DNA of 64,000 nt from assembly GCA_024743275.1 (NCBI GenBank), contig JANSWW010000007.1, positions 87,162 through 151,161 of the forward strand. The letters are read 5' to 3'. The notes below the pieces were generated by a model, which ran no database searches, had not been told where the DNA came from, and worked only from the letters and a program-made list of their open reading frames with translations. Of the stretch, positions 41,541 through 50,853 are shown piece after piece (positions within the stretch are counted from its first letter, which is position 1; every line of letters starts with the position of its first letter). Source of the DNA: Alphaproteobacteria bacterium (GTDB lineage Bacteria; Pseudomonadota; Alphaproteobacteria; JANSWW01). Made by a program: the position numbers and the translations under genes.

Positions 41541-41615
41541 GTCCTTGAGCTGGGCCGGGGGGCCGAGATATGCGAGGGCTCGTGCTGATCCCTCGACAAA
41601 GAGAATTCAGAAGCT

Positions 41616-43199
41616 CTAAAACGCCGCCTTCATGAGCGCCTTCGTATAGTCCGTCTGCGGGGCGTCGAAGATCTGCTGGGCTGGTCCCGCCTCCATGACG
41701 ATCCCGTCCTTGAGCACGATCACCTGATGGCTCATCGCCTTCACCACCCGCAGATCGTGGGAGATGAAGACGAAGGCGAGGCCGCGCTTGCGCTGAATGC
41801 CGCGCAGGAGCTCGATCACCTGCTTCTGAACCGAGCGGTCGAGCGCGCTGGTCGGCTCGTCCAGGACCAGGAGTTCCGGTTCCAGCACGAGGGCCCGGGC
41901 GATGGCGATCCGCTGCCGCTGGCCACCGGAGAATTCGTGGGGGTAGCGGTGCCGGGTCCCGGGGTCGAGCCCGACCTCCTCCAGCGCCCGGACGATCAGA
42001 TCGTCCCGTTCGTCCTCGCTACCGCCCATGCCGTGGACCTTGAGCCCCTCGCCGACGATCTCGCCGACCGAGAGCCGCGGCGACAGGGAGGAGAAGGGAT
42101 CCTGGAAGACCACCTGCAAATGCTTGCGCAAGGGGCGGGCCTGCTTGATCCCGAACCCGCCAATCTCCTGGCCCATGAAGCGGATCGGCCCCTTGGACTT
42201 CTCCAGCCGCAGCAGGGCCATGGCGAGCGTCGTCTTGCCGGACCCGCTTTCGCCCACCACCCCGACCGTCTCGCCGGCCCGCAGGGTGAGATCGACCCCG
42301 TCCACCGCCTTGATATGGCCGACGGTGAAGCGCAGCACGCCGCGCTTGATCGGATACCAGACCTTGAGATCGTCGGTCTTGAGGATCTCCGGCGCATCGG
42401 CCGGCACCGCCGGCGGTCCACCCTCCGGTTCCGCCGCCAAGAGCATTCTCGAGTATTCGTGCTGTGGCGCATCGAAAACCTCTTTGGTCGGGCCCTGCTC
42501 GACGATCTTGCCCTCGGTCATGATGCAGACCCGGTCGGCGATCTTGCGCACCAGATTGAGGTCGTGGGTGATGAACAGCATCGCCATGCCGAGCCGCTGC
42601 TTGAGATCGGCCAGAAGGTCGAGGATCTGCGCCTGGATGGTGACGTCGAGGGCGGTGGTCGGCTCGTCGGCGATCAGCAGTTTCGGATTGTTGGCAAGCG
42701 CCATGGCGATCATCACCCGCTGACGCTGGCCGCCGGAGAGCTGGTGGGGAAAGCTCTTGAGCCGGCTTTCCGGCTCCTTGATACGGACGAGATCGAGCAG
42801 TTCCAGAACCCGGGCGCGGGCCTTCTCGCCGGTCATGCCCTGGTGCACGGTCAGCATCTCGGCGATCTGCTTTTCGACCGTGTGCAGCGGGTTGAGTGAC
42901 GTCATCGGCTCCTGGAAGATCATCGCCACGTCGTCGCCCCGGACATCGCGGATGAGATCCTTGGTGCCGCCGATGATCTCCCGCCCCTCGAAGCGGATCG
43001 AGGAGCCCGCCGGGTGGCTCGCGATCGGATAGGGCAGCAATTGCAGCACCGAGAGCGCGGTCACCGACTTGCCGGAGCCGGATTCGCCGACCAGGGCGAC
43101 GGTCTCGCCCGCGTGGATGTCGAAATCGACCCCGCGCACGGCCTCGTTGCCGTTGAAGTCGACCTTGAGATCGCGGACTTGCAGCAAGGGTTCCATCAT
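41616..43199 (-). CDS. yejF: Peptide ABC transporter, fused dual ATPase YejF
   Basis: 527 residues with two complete ABC domains. Domain 1 has [33 protein letters not shown] and [13 protein letters not shown]; domain 2 has [33 protein letters not shown] and [12 protein letters not shown]. Each carries an oligopeptide-type C-terminal extension. It powers YejBE-mediated import of peptides; in E. coli the same system takes up microcin C. It starts at ATG 43199 or ATG 43196, 9 bp after the yejE stop. It is the last gene of yejABEF. Confidence 0.94.
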   Translation of the reverse strand: MMEPLLQVRDLKVDFNGNEAVRGVDFDIHAGETVALVGESGSGKSVTALSVLQLLPYPIASHPAGSSIRFEGREIIGGTKDLIRDVRGDDVAMIFQEPMTSLNPLHTVEKQIAEMLTVHQGMTGEKARARVLELLDLVRIKEPESRLKSFPHQLSGGQRQRVMIAMALANNPKLLIADEPTTALDVTIQAQILDLLADLKQRLGMAMLFITHDLNLVRKIADRVCIMTEGKIVEQGPTKEVFDAPQHEYSRMLLAAEPEGGPPAVPADAPEILKTDDLKVWYPIKRGVLRFTVGHIKAVDGVDLTLRAGETVGVVGESGSGKTTLAMALLRLEKSKGPIRFMGQEIGGFGIKQARPLRKHLQVVFQDPFSSLSPRLSVGEIVGEGLKVHGMGGSEDERDDLIVRALEEVGLDPGTRHRYPHEFSGGQRQRIAIARALVLEPELLVLDEPTSALDRSVQKQVIELLRGIQRKRGLAFVFISHDLRVVKAMSHQVIVLKDGIVMEAGPAQQIFDAPQTDYTKALMKAAF

Positions 43200-43208
43200 C
43201 GCCCGGCC

Positions 43209-44300
43209 CTATCTCTGTGCCTTGCGGGGGTCGAAGGCATCGCGCACCGCCTCGCCGATGAAGATCAACAGGCTCAGCATGACCGCCAGCACGAGGAAGC
43301 CGGTGATGCCGAGCCAAGGGGCCTGAAGGTTGTTCTTGCCCTGGGCGAGCAGCTCGCCGAGCGAGGCGGAACCTGGGGGCAGGCCGAAGCCGAGAAAGTC
43401 GAGACTGGTCAGGGTCGTGATCGAGCCGTTGAGGATGAAGGGCAGGAAGGTCAGCGTCGCCACCATGGCGTTGGGCAGCACATGGCGGACCATGATCACC
43501 CCGTCCGAGACCCCCAGGGCGCGCGCCGCCTTCACATAGTCGAAATTGCGCGCCCGCAGGAACTCCGCCCGCACCACACCGACCAGGGCCATCCAGCTGA
43601 ACGCCAGCATCAGGCCCAGCAGCCACCAGAAATTCGGCTCCACGACGCTCGCCAGGATGATCAGCAGGTAGAGCACGGGCAGGCCCGACCAGACCTCGAC
43701 GAAGCGTTGGAAGAGAAGGTCGGTCAGCCCGCCGAAATAGCCCTGGATAGCACCTGCGGCGATGCCGATGACTGAGGACGCCAGGGTCAGCGTCAGGCCG
43801 AACAGGATCGAGATGCGGAAGCCGTAGATCAGGCGGGCGACCACGTCCCGGGCGTTGTCGTCGGTCCCCAGCCAATTCTCCGCGTCCGGGGCCGAGGGCA
43901 CCGGCTTGCCGATATCGGTGATGATGGTGTCGTAGCTATAGGGGATCGGCGGCCAGAGGATCCGGCCGTTCTCCTCGATCAGCTCGACGATATAGGGGTC
44001 CCGGTAATCGGCCTCGATGGGCAGATCGCCCCCGAAGGTCACCTCGTCATAATCCTTGAACACCGGCGAATAGATGCCGCCGTCATAGAGGATCAGGATC
44101 GGCCGGTCGTTGGCGATGAACTCGGCGAACAGGCTGGCGACGAACAGCACCAGGAAGATCCACAAGGACCAATAGCCCCGGCGGTTCGCCTTGAACTGCT
44201 CCCACCGGCGATAGGTCACCGGGGTCACGGTGAAGCCGAGGACTTTGTAACGCTGCCGCGACGTGGGTTGGGCGGGCGCCCTGTCGGTGATCGTCGACAT
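43209..44300 (-). CDS. yejE: Peptide ABC transporter permease YejE
   Basis: 363 residues. TM1 (YWSLWIFLVLFVASLFAEFIA) is followed by a periplasmic loop with the YejE-typical PIPYSYDTI and ENWLGTDDNARDVVARLIYGFR, then the permease core with the EAA loop YVKAARALGVSDGVIMVRHVLPNAM. ATG 44300 overlaps the yejB stop (TGATG). The same frame is open through much of yejB, but the conserved protein begins at [11 protein letters not shown]. Confidence 0.93.
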   Translation of the reverse strand: MSTITDRAPAQPTSRQRYKVLGFTVTPVTYRRWEQFKANRRGYWSLWIFLVLFVASLFAEFIANDRPILILYDGGIYSPVFKDYDEVTFGGDLPIEADYRDPYIVELIEENGRILWPPIPYSYDTIITDIGKPVPSAPDAENWLGTDDNARDVVARLIYGFRISILFGLTLTLASSVIGIAAGAIQGYFGGLTDLLFQRFVEVWSGLPVLYLLIILASVVEPNFWWLLGLMLAFSWMALVGVVRAEFLRARNFDYVKAARALGVSDGVIMVRHVLPNAMVATLTFLPFILNGSITTLTSLDFLGFGLPPGSASLGELLAQGKNNLQAPWLGITGFLVLAVMLSLLIFIGEAVRDAFDPRKAQR

Positions 44301-45406
44301 CAGTCGCGGCTCTCGAAGTCGATGCGCGGGTCGATCACCACATACATGAGATCGCCCAGCAGGTTCAAAAGCAGGCCCAGCAGGGTGAAGAAGAACAGGG
44401 TGCCGAACATGATCGGATAGTCGCGGTTGATCGCCGCCTCGAAGCCGAGCAGGCCGAGGCCGTCGAGGGAGAAGATCACCTCGATCAGCAGGCTGCCGGT
44501 GAACAGGATCGAGACGAAGGCGCTGGGGAAGCCGGCGACCACGATCAGCATGGCGTTGCGGAACACATGGCCGTAGAGGACCCGGCTCTCCTCGAGCCCC
44601 TTGGCCCGGGCGGTGACCACATATTGCTTGTTGATCTCCTCCAGAAAGGAGTTCTTGGTCAGCATGGTGAGGCCGGCGAAGCCACCGATCACCATGGCGA
44701 TGACCGGCAGGGTGATATGCCAGAAGTAATCCAGGATCTTGGCCGGCCAGCTCAACTCGTCCCAATTGTCGGAGACGAGGCCGCGCAGCGGGAAGATGTC
44801 CCAATAGCTGCCGCCGGCGAACAGCACGACCAGCAGGATGGCGAACAGGAAGCCGGGGATGGCGTAGCCGACGATGACCACGCCGGAGGTCCAGATGTCG
44901 AAATTGGACCCGTCCATCACCGCCTTGCGGATGCCCAGCGGGATCGAGATCAAATAGACCAGCAGCGTGGTCCACAGGCCGAGCGAGATCGAGACCGGCA
45001 TCTTGTCGAGGACCAGGTCGACCACCCGTTGATCGCGGAAGAAGCTCTCGCCGAAATCGAAGGTCGCGTAGTTGCCCAGCATCAGCCAGAACCGCTCCCA
45101 GACCGGCTTGTCGAAGCCGAACTCGGCCTCGATCTCCGCGATGATCTCCGGGTCGAGGCCGCGGGCCCCGCGATAGGTCTGGCTGCCCTCGCTGGAACTG
45201 GCCGGCGCGTCCGCCGCCGTTCCCTGCTCGCCCGCCGTATCCCCCGAGATCCGGGAGGTGGCGGATACCGCCGTGCCCTCGATCTGGGCCAGCAACTGTT
45301 CGACCGGTCCCCCGGGAGCGGTCTGCACCACCAGGAAATTGATCACCATGATCCCCAACAGGGTGGGGACGATCAGCAGCAGCCGGCGGATGATATAGGC
45401 GAGCAT
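44300..45406 (-). CDS. yejB: Peptide ABC transporter permease YejB
   Basis: 368 residues with a DppB-like fold. TM1 is [22 protein letters not shown], followed by the oligopeptide permease motif [10 protein letters not shown], a periplasmic loop of about 60 residues, and the EAA-like loop [24 protein letters not shown]. It partners YejE. It starts 13 bp after the yejA stop, so yejA-B-E-F form one transcript. Confidence 0.93.
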   Translation of the reverse strand: MLAYIIRRLLLIVPTLLGIMVINFLVVQTAPGGPVEQLLAQIEGTAVSATSRISGDTAGEQGTAADAPASSSEGSQTYRGARGLDPEIIAEIEAEFGFDKPVWERFWLMLGNYATFDFGESFFRDQRVVDLVLDKMPVSISLGLWTTLLVYLISIPLGIRKAVMDGSNFDIWTSGVVIVGYAIPGFLFAILLVVLFAGGSYWDIFPLRGLVSDNWDELSWPAKILDYFWHITLPVIAMVIGGFAGLTMLTKNSFLEEINKQYVVTARAKGLEESRVLYGHVFRNAMLIVVAGFPSAFVSILFTGSLLIEVIFSLDGLGLLGFEAAINRDYPIMFGTLFFFTLLGLLLNLLGDLMYVVIDPRIDFESRD

Positions 45407-45418
45407 CGGGCCTGCGCT

Positions 45419-47242
45419 TTAGCGGTTCAGGTAGGCGTCGATGGCCGCGGACTTCTCCGGCTCGACCCACCAACTGTCCAGCACGCCCAGGGTGTGCTTC
45501 GGAAAGCGGTCGGGCCGGCCGAACCGGTCCCAGAACGCCAGCCAGACGTCGCGGGAACGCTGTTGCGGGACGATGTTGTGGCCCCACAGCAGCACCCGGT
45601 CGAGGGCGCGGACGTGATAATCCAGCTCTTCCCTTGTCTTCGCCTGGATCAGCTTTTCGATCAGGCTGTCGACGACCGGGCTGCACAGCCCCATGACATT
45701 GCGGCTGCCCGGCCGCTTGGCGGCGGCGCAGGACCAGTAATCCCGCTGCTCGTTGCCCGGGCTGGTCGACTGGCCGAACACGCTGACGATCATGTCGAAG
45801 TCGAAGTTGTCGACCCGGTTGCGGTACTGCGCCGTGTCCACCGTGCGGACGTCCACGGCGATCCCGGCCCGTTCGAGGTTCTGCTTATAGGGCAGGGTCA
45901 CCCGCTCCATGCTCGGCGAGTTCAACAGGATCTCGAACCGCATCTGCTCGCCGTCCGCGTTGACCAGCTTGCCGTCCTGCAAGGTCCACCCCGCCTGGCG
46001 GAACAGTCGCAGCGCCGTGCGCAGTTGCGGGCGGATATTGCCGTCGCCGGCGGTCTTCGGGAAGGCGAAGGGCTCGGTGAACAGGCGGGCGGGGAGTTGA
46101 TCCCGATAGGGCTCCAGGATTTCCAGCTCACGGCCCTCGGGGATCCCGGTGGCGGCGAATTCCGGTGACCAGAAGTAATGTTTCGGCTGGGTCAGGAGTC
46201 CGTAGAACAGGGTTTTGTTCAGGGTCTCGAAGTCGAAGAACTGGACCAGCGCCTCGCGGACCCGGATGTCCTGGAAGATCGCTTTGCGCTGGTTCATGAC
46301 GAAGCCCTGCATCGGCTCCGGATTGTCCAGTTGGGTGGTGGTCCGGATCAGCGCGCCGTCCTTCACGGCCGGGGTCTCGTAGCCGGTCGCCCAGTTCTTG
46401 GAGCTGTTCTCCACCCGGAAGTCGAACTCGCCGGACTTGAACGCCTCGAAGGCGATCGTCTGGTCGCGGTAGTAGTCGTAGGTGATCTCGTTGAAATTGT
46501 GCCGGCCCTTGTTGATCGGCAGATCCTTGCCCCAATAGTCCTCGACCCGCTCATAGGTGACCCGGCGGCCCGCCTCGAAGCTCTTGACCCGGTAGGGGCC
46601 GCTGCCCAGCGGCGGCTCCAGGGTGGTCTGGCCGATGTCCCGGCCTTCCCAGTAATGCTTCGGCAGGATCGGCAGTTGGGCGACGATCACCGGCAACTCG
46701 TTGTTCGAGGTCTCGACGAAGTCGAACCGTACCGTCCGCGGCCCGGTCTTGGTCACCGAGCGGACATTGCCGAAATAGAAGCGGTAGAAGGGCGGACCCT
46801 TTTCCTTGAGGGTCTCCAGGGTCCAGATCACGTCCTCCGGCTTGACCGGCTCGCCGTCATGGAAGCGGGCCTCTTCGCGCAGGGTGAACGCGACCCAGGA
46901 GCGGTCGTCCGGCACCTCGATGCTCTCGGCGAGCAGGCCGTATTCCACGCTCGGCTCGTCGCCGTTGCCGGTCCCGAGTGTCTCGAAGGTCGTCCCGATG
47001 CCGGCGGCGGACTGGCCCTTGATGGTGAAGGGATTGAAGCTGTCGAAGGTGCCGGTGGCCGATAGGGTGATCGACCCGCCCTTCGGCGCGTCGGGGTTCA
47101 CATAGGGGAAATGCGGGAAGTCCGGTGGCAGTTTCGGTTCCCCATGGATGGCGATCCCGTGGCTGATCGTCGTCTCCGCCGTCGCCGGTATCGCACCGAA
47201 GGCCGCCACGGCCACAAAAAGGGCCGTCAAGCACCGCCGCAT
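45419..47242 (-). CDS. yejA: Peptide ABC transporter substrate-binding protein YejA
   Basis: 607 residues of SBP family 5. The signal peptide is RRCLTALFVAVAAFGAIPATA with cleavage near AETTIS. FPYVNPDAPKGGSITLSATGTFDSFNPF is the family N-terminus of the mature protein (only its first part is needed for recognition). It is the first gene of yejABEF. ATG 47242 follows GGGAGATGGGAT. The promoter region upstream is interrupted by the inverted-repeat element whose left end lies 34 bp before the start codon. Confidence 0.93.
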   Translation of the reverse strand: MRRCLTALFVAVAAFGAIPATAETTISHGIAIHGEPKLPPDFPHFPYVNPDAPKGGSITLSATGTFDSFNPFTIKGQSAAGIGTTFETLGTGNGDEPSVEYGLLAESIEVPDDRSWVAFTLREEARFHDGEPVKPEDVIWTLETLKEKGPPFYRFYFGNVRSVTKTGPRTVRFDFVETSNNELPVIVAQLPILPKHYWEGRDIGQTTLEPPLGSGPYRVKSFEAGRRVTYERVEDYWGKDLPINKGRHNFNEITYDYYRDQTIAFEAFKSGEFDFRVENSSKNWATGYETPAVKDGALIRTTTQLDNPEPMQGFVMNQRKAIFQDIRVREALVQFFDFETLNKTLFYGLLTQPKHYFWSPEFAATGIPEGRELEILEPYRDQLPARLFTEPFAFPKTAGDGNIRPQLRTALRLFRQAGWTLQDGKLVNADGEQMRFEILLNSPSMERVTLPYKQNLERAGIAVDVRTVDTAQYRNRVDNFDFDMIVSVFGQSTSPGNEQRDYWSCAAAKRPGSRNVMGLCSPVVDSLIEKLIQAKTREELDYHVRALDRVLLWGHNIVPQQRSRDVWLAFWDRFGRPDRFPKHTLGVLDSWWVEPEKSAAIDAYLNR

Positions 47243-47275
47243 ATCCCATCTCCCTGTTTTGACTTCTTATTGGCC

Positions 47276-47549
47276 TAGGGTCAGGCCCCATAAATGGTTT
47301 CGGTTTCTGTTCGTGTCGGATTTGGCTGGTCTGGAAACGGAGATTTCGCCGGGAAATGCGGTGCATTTTCCAAGGAATCTGCGTGACAAGACGACAAATC
47401 CGCCGAACCCTTCCGGGCCGCCTGTAAACGACCGGTCCGCAGCGTCAAAGCGGCTCGACGATGCGCCACATCGCTTTCGCCGCTTTTCCTTGGCGTCCCA
47501 ACCCTTTACCGGCGGCAGAACCGCGAACCATTTATGGGTCCTGACCCTA
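47276..47549. mobile_element. Putative MITE-like element with 24-bp terminal inverted repeats
   Basis: The ends at 47276-47299 and 47526-47549 are inverted copies matching at 23 of 24 bases. Each reads TAGGGTCAGG, then C or A, then CCCATAAATGGTT. Each outer end begins with TA, consistent with a TA target duplication as made by IS630/Tc1-type elements. The 226-bp interior is less GC-rich than its surroundings and I find no convincing gene in it. The element fills most of the 364-bp gap between yejA and hisN. Family assignment is not possible from the sequence alone. Confidence 0.75.
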
Positions 47550-47606
47550 ACATAGAGAGGAGTTCGGCTCAAAAAAGGCGCAATGCCAAGTTCGTTGTGG
47601 GGAACG

Positions 47607-48398
47607 TTACGCGTCCAAAAGCCTCAGCACCTGTTCGTGTAGGCGCGGGCTCGCCGTCGCGACCACATCGTGCAGGCCCGGGACCGCGTCGTGGCGGTTG
47701 CCCCGCCAGTCGGTGAACACCCCGCCGGCGGCCTCGATCACCGGGCGAAGGGCGGCCCAGTCATAGAGCTGGTGACCTTCCTCGACCATGATGTGAATCG
47801 ACCCGCTGGCGACCAGCGCCGCGCCATAGGCGTCTCCGCCCCAGCTCGTGAACCGCACCGCGTCCATCACCCGGCGGAACCGGTCCATATAGCCCGGCCG
47901 GTGCAACATGCTCTCGTCGGTGATGTTGAGGACGGCGTCGTGGATCGGCAGGTCCTTGGCGACCTGGATCGGCTGGCCGTTGAGGGTGGCCGGAACCCCG
48001 ACGCCGCCGATCCAGCGTTCGTTCTGGATCGGCTGGTCGATCACGCCCAGCACCGGCGTCCCCTCATGGAAGAGCGCGATCAGCGTGGTGAAGGTGGGTT
48101 TGCCGGCGATGAAGGCCTTGGTGCCGTCGATCGGGTCCAGGCACCAGACCCATTCGGCGTCCTGACGGACGATGCCGTGTTCCTCGCCGATGATGCCGTG
48201 ATCCGGATAGGTCGCCTCGATGACCTTGCGGATTTCCTCTTCCGCCGTGCGGTCGGCCAGCGTGACCGGGCTCTCGTCGCCTTTGGTCACGACATCGACA
48301 CCGGTCCGGAAATAGCGCCTTGCGACCGGACCCGACACGTCGGCGAGGCTCTGGGCGAACGCGACGAGGCCGCCCGGCACTTCGGTCAAACGGCTCAC
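47607..48398 (-). CDS. hisN: Histidinol-phosphatase HisN (inositol monophosphatase family)
   Basis: 263 residues. The metal-binding motifs are GEEHG (residues 71-75), DPIDGT (88-93) and LYDWAALRPVIEAAGG. The sequence resembles the HisN type of inositol monophosphatase fold, which dephosphorylates histidinol phosphate in histidine synthesis. Other IMPase substrates remain possible. It starts with GTG 48398 behind GGGAGA. The cytochrome c gene is 27 bp upstream on the same strand. Confidence 0.85.
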   Translation of the reverse strand: MSRLTEVPGGLVAFAQSLADVSGPVARRYFRTGVDVVTKGDESPVTLADRTAEEEIRKVIEATYPDHGIIGEEHGIVRQDAEWVWCLDPIDGTKAFIAGKPTFTTLIALFHEGTPVLGVIDQPIQNERWIGGVGVPATLNGQPIQVAKDLPIHDAVLNITDESMLHRPGYMDRFRRVMDAVRFTSWGGDAYGAALVASGSIHIMVEEGHQLYDWAALRPVIEAAGGVFTDWRGNRHDAVPGLHDVVATASPRLHEQVLRLLDA

Positions 48399-48425
48399 AT
48401 CGGGTCTCCCGTCAGAAAAGGCCGA

Positions 48426-48968
48426 TCAGGGCAGCGGCACCGGATCGGCGGAGTGCGTGCGCAGCCAGGCGATCAGATTGGCGCGGTCGCTGGTCTTTTT
48501 CATGCCGCGATAGCCCATGGTGGTGCCCGGGGCGTAAGCTTTCGGATCGTAGAGGAACGCGTTCAGATTCTCGTAGGTCCAGGCATCGTCCGCCGCCAAC
48601 GCCCCGGAATAGCGGGTGAAGCCGTCCATCGCGCTCTTCTCGTGGCCGACGATGTCCCAGAGGTTGGGGCCGACCTTGTGGGCGCCGCCCTCTTCCCAGC
48701 TGTGACAGGAGGCGCAGGCCCGGAAAGCCTTCTCGCCCGCCGCGACGTCCGCGCTGGCGAGCAGGGCGGAAATCGGTTCCGGACCGGCCGGTTCCTCGGC
48801 GGCCGCGACCTGGGTGGCGCCGCTTTCCGGCACTTCGATCGCATAGGCCGGGGTTTCCGGCACATTGCTGTGTATCGCAACCCGGCTGATCAGACCGCTC
48901 CCCATGCCCACCAGGCCGGCCAGAATGATGGCGGCGGCGATTTTGTTGCCCTCAAGCGATCCCGACAT
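48426..48968 (-). CDS. Membrane-anchored c-type cytochrome (CycM/c552-like)
   Basis: 180 residues. An uncleaved N-terminal anchor (IAAAIILAGLVGMGSGLISRVAI) is followed by an Ala/Glu/Pro-rich linker and a class I cytochrome c domain with CASCH (residues 85-89), KVGPNLWDIVG and the Met-ligand region PGTTMGYRGMKK. It probably carries electrons in the periplasm between the bc1 complex and cytochrome oxidase. ATG 48968 has GAGGTGAG upstream. It is divergent from kdsB. Confidence 0.9.
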   Translation of the reverse strand: MSGSLEGNKIAAAIILAGLVGMGSGLISRVAIHSNVPETPAYAIEVPESGATQVAAAEEPAGPEPISALLASADVAAGEKAFRACASCHSWEEGGAHKVGPNLWDIVGHEKSAMDGFTRYSGALAADDAWTYENLNAFLYDPKAYAPGTTMGYRGMKKTSDRANLIAWLRTHSADPVPLP

Positions 48969-49165
48969 TGCTCACCTCGAATTCTTCAGGATAGACAGGC
49001 GGGTAGATGATATCCGACCCGCCCACATATTCAGGGGACGTGTTATATCGACATCTAACGGCGCCGCAACCCCACTGCGGCGTCGAATCCGGGGGGCTGA
49101 GCCGATTTTTCGGCGATGGGGACCCCCGGCGCCCACCCTGACCCTTTGTCCTTGTGGAATTAACC

Positions 49166-49927
49166 ATGACACCGCCCATGAAACCGCCCATGAAACCGAT
49201 CGTCCTCATCCCGGCCCGTCTCGCCTCCACCCGGCTCCCGAACAAGATGCTTGCCGATATCGGCGGGCTTCCGATGGTCGTCCGCTCCGCTTTTCAGGCG
49301 CGGGAGGCGGATATCGGCCGCGTTGTCGTGGCGGCGGCCGATCCCGAAATCATGGAGGCGGTCCGGGACCATGGGCTCGAGACGGTCGCGACCGACCCCG
49401 CCCATCCCTCCGGGTCCGACCGGATCTGGGAGGCCTGTTCCGCCCTCGACCCGGACGGGCGGCACGACGTGGTGATCAACGTCCAGGGCGATAATCCGAC
49501 CCTGGACCCGGCGGCGGTGCGGGCCTGTCTCGACCCGCTGGCAGAGCCGGCCGTGGACATCGCGACCATCGCCGCGCCGATCGTGGACGAGGCGGAGCGC
49601 GACGACCCGGCGGCGGTCAAGCCGGTGGTCTCCTGGCGGCCCGACGGACGTGTCGGCCGGGCGCTCTATTTCACCCGGGCGACCGCGCCTTACGGCGAGG
49701 GCGAGCTGTTCCACCATATCGGCCTCTACGCCTTCCGCCGACCGGCCCTTCAGCGGTTTGTCTCCTTGCCGCCCAGCCCCTTGGAGGAGCGAGAGAAACT
49801 GGAGCAGCTTCGCGCGCTTGAAGATGGTATGCGGATTGATGTCGCACGGATCGATTCCGTACCGCTCACGGTGGATACGCCCGCCGATCTGGACCGCGCC
49901 CGCGCCGTGATCGCCTCGGCGCGATAG
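49166..49927 (+). CDS. kdsB: 3-deoxy-manno-octulosonate cytidylyltransferase
   Basis: 253 residues. The CTP-binding loop is [29 protein letters not shown] and [13 protein letters not shown] are further motifs, the latter a variant of the common QGDEP, similar to alphaproteobacterial forms. Late motifs are [21 protein letters not shown] and [13 protein letters not shown]. It activates Kdo as CMP-Kdo for lipid A core assembly. ATG 49166 is favoured over GTG 49154. A short repeat makes the N-terminus [11 protein letters not shown], leaving later ATGs possible. Confidence 0.93.
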   Translation: MTPPMKPPMKPIVLIPARLASTRLPNKMLADIGGLPMVVRSAFQAREADIGRVVVAAADPEIMEAVRDHGLETVATDPAHPSGSDRIWEACSALDPDGRHDVVINVQGDNPTLDPAAVRACLDPLAEPAVDIATIAAPIVDEAERDDPAAVKPVVSWRPDGRVGRALYFTRATAPYGEGELFHHIGLYAFRRPALQRFVSLPPSPLEEREKLEQLRALEDGMRIDVARIDSVPLTVDTPADLDRARAVIASAR

Positions 49928-49971
49928 CCCACCCTTCCTTCCGTTCCCCCATTTGGAGTTCTGATCCGTCC

Positions 49972-50847
49972 ATGTCCCAGGTTCAAAAGAAAGTCGCCTA
50001 TCAGGGCGTTCCCGGCGCCTTCAGCAATATGGCGAGCCTCGCCGCCCTTCCCGATCACGCGCCGACCCCCTGTGCCACCTTCGAGGACATGTTGGCCGCC
50101 GTCCGCGACGGGGACGCCGATCTGGCCATGGTGCCGGTGGAGAACTCGGTCGCCGGGCGGGTGGCCGATATCCACCATCTCCTCCCGAACAGCGGGCTTC
50201 ACATCGTCGGCGAGCACTTTCATCGGGTTGAGATGTGCTTGCTTGCGCTGCCGGGCACCAAAATCGACGAGATCGAGGAGGTCCGCAGTCATGGTATGGC
50301 GCTGGCGCAGTGCCGGGGGATCATCTCCAAACATGGCTTCAGCCGGCAGGCGGTGACCGATACGGCGGGGGCCGCCAAGGATGTCGCCGAGGAAGGCAAC
50401 CGGGAGGTCGCCGCCATCGCGAGCAAACTCTCGGCGGAGATCTACGGTTTGGAAGTCCTGGCCGAGAATATCGAGGACGCGGAACACAACACGACCCGTT
50501 TCCTGATCATGGCGCGGGAACCGCGTCGGCCGGTCTATGACCCGGCCCAGGCCTATCTCACCACCGTGGTCTTCGAGGTGCGGAGCGTTCCCGCCGCCCT
50601 CTACAAGGCGATGGGTGGCTTCGCGACCAACGGTGTCAACTTGACCAAGCTGGAAAGTTATCTTGTCGGGGGGCATTTCAGCGCGGCCCAGTTCTATACC
50701 GACGCCGAGGCGCATCTCGACGATCCGCGTATGCAAAACGCGATGGAGGAGCTGCGCTACTTCTCCAAGAAAGATCGACTGAAAGTGCTGGGCGTCTATC
50801 CTGCTGGCGAATACCGTAAGGTGTTGGAATCCATGGAAGCGGAGTAG
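49972..50847 (+). CDS. pheA: Prephenate dehydratase
   Basis: 291 residues. The dehydratase domain starts VAYQGVPGAFSNMA, has VPVENSVAGRV, and ends with the catalytic NTTRFLIM. A C-terminal ACT domain (TTVVFEVRSVPAALYKAMGGFA and KLESYLVGG) binds phenylalanine for feedback inhibition; ESY is the ACT ligand motif. It converts prephenate to phenylpyruvate. There is no fused chorismate mutase, as is typical here. It follows kdsB by 44 bp. Confidence 0.95.
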   Translation: MSQVQKKVAYQGVPGAFSNMASLAALPDHAPTPCATFEDMLAAVRDGDADLAMVPVENSVAGRVADIHHLLPNSGLHIVGEHFHRVEMCLLALPGTKIDEIEEVRSHGMALAQCRGIISKHGFSRQAVTDTAGAAKDVAEEGNREVAAIASKLSAEIYGLEVLAENIEDAEHNTTRFLIMAREPRRPVYDPAQAYLTTVVFEVRSVPAALYKAMGGFATNGVNLTKLESYLVGGHFSAAQFYTDAEAHLDDPRMQNAMEELRYFSKKDRLKVLGVYPAGEYRKVLESMEAE

Positions 50848-50853
50848 AACAAA

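Noticed and set aside
47267..47572. Small open frames of 60-135 codons inside the inverted-repeat element
   Set aside because: They exist on both strands over the same bases, use the inverted ends as code and look like no transposase.
48969..49165. Hairpin CGCCGC/GCGGCG in the cytochrome c/kdsB divergent region as a regulatory RNA
   Set aside because: The stem is only six bases in GC-rich sequence and lacks other structure, so chance is likely.
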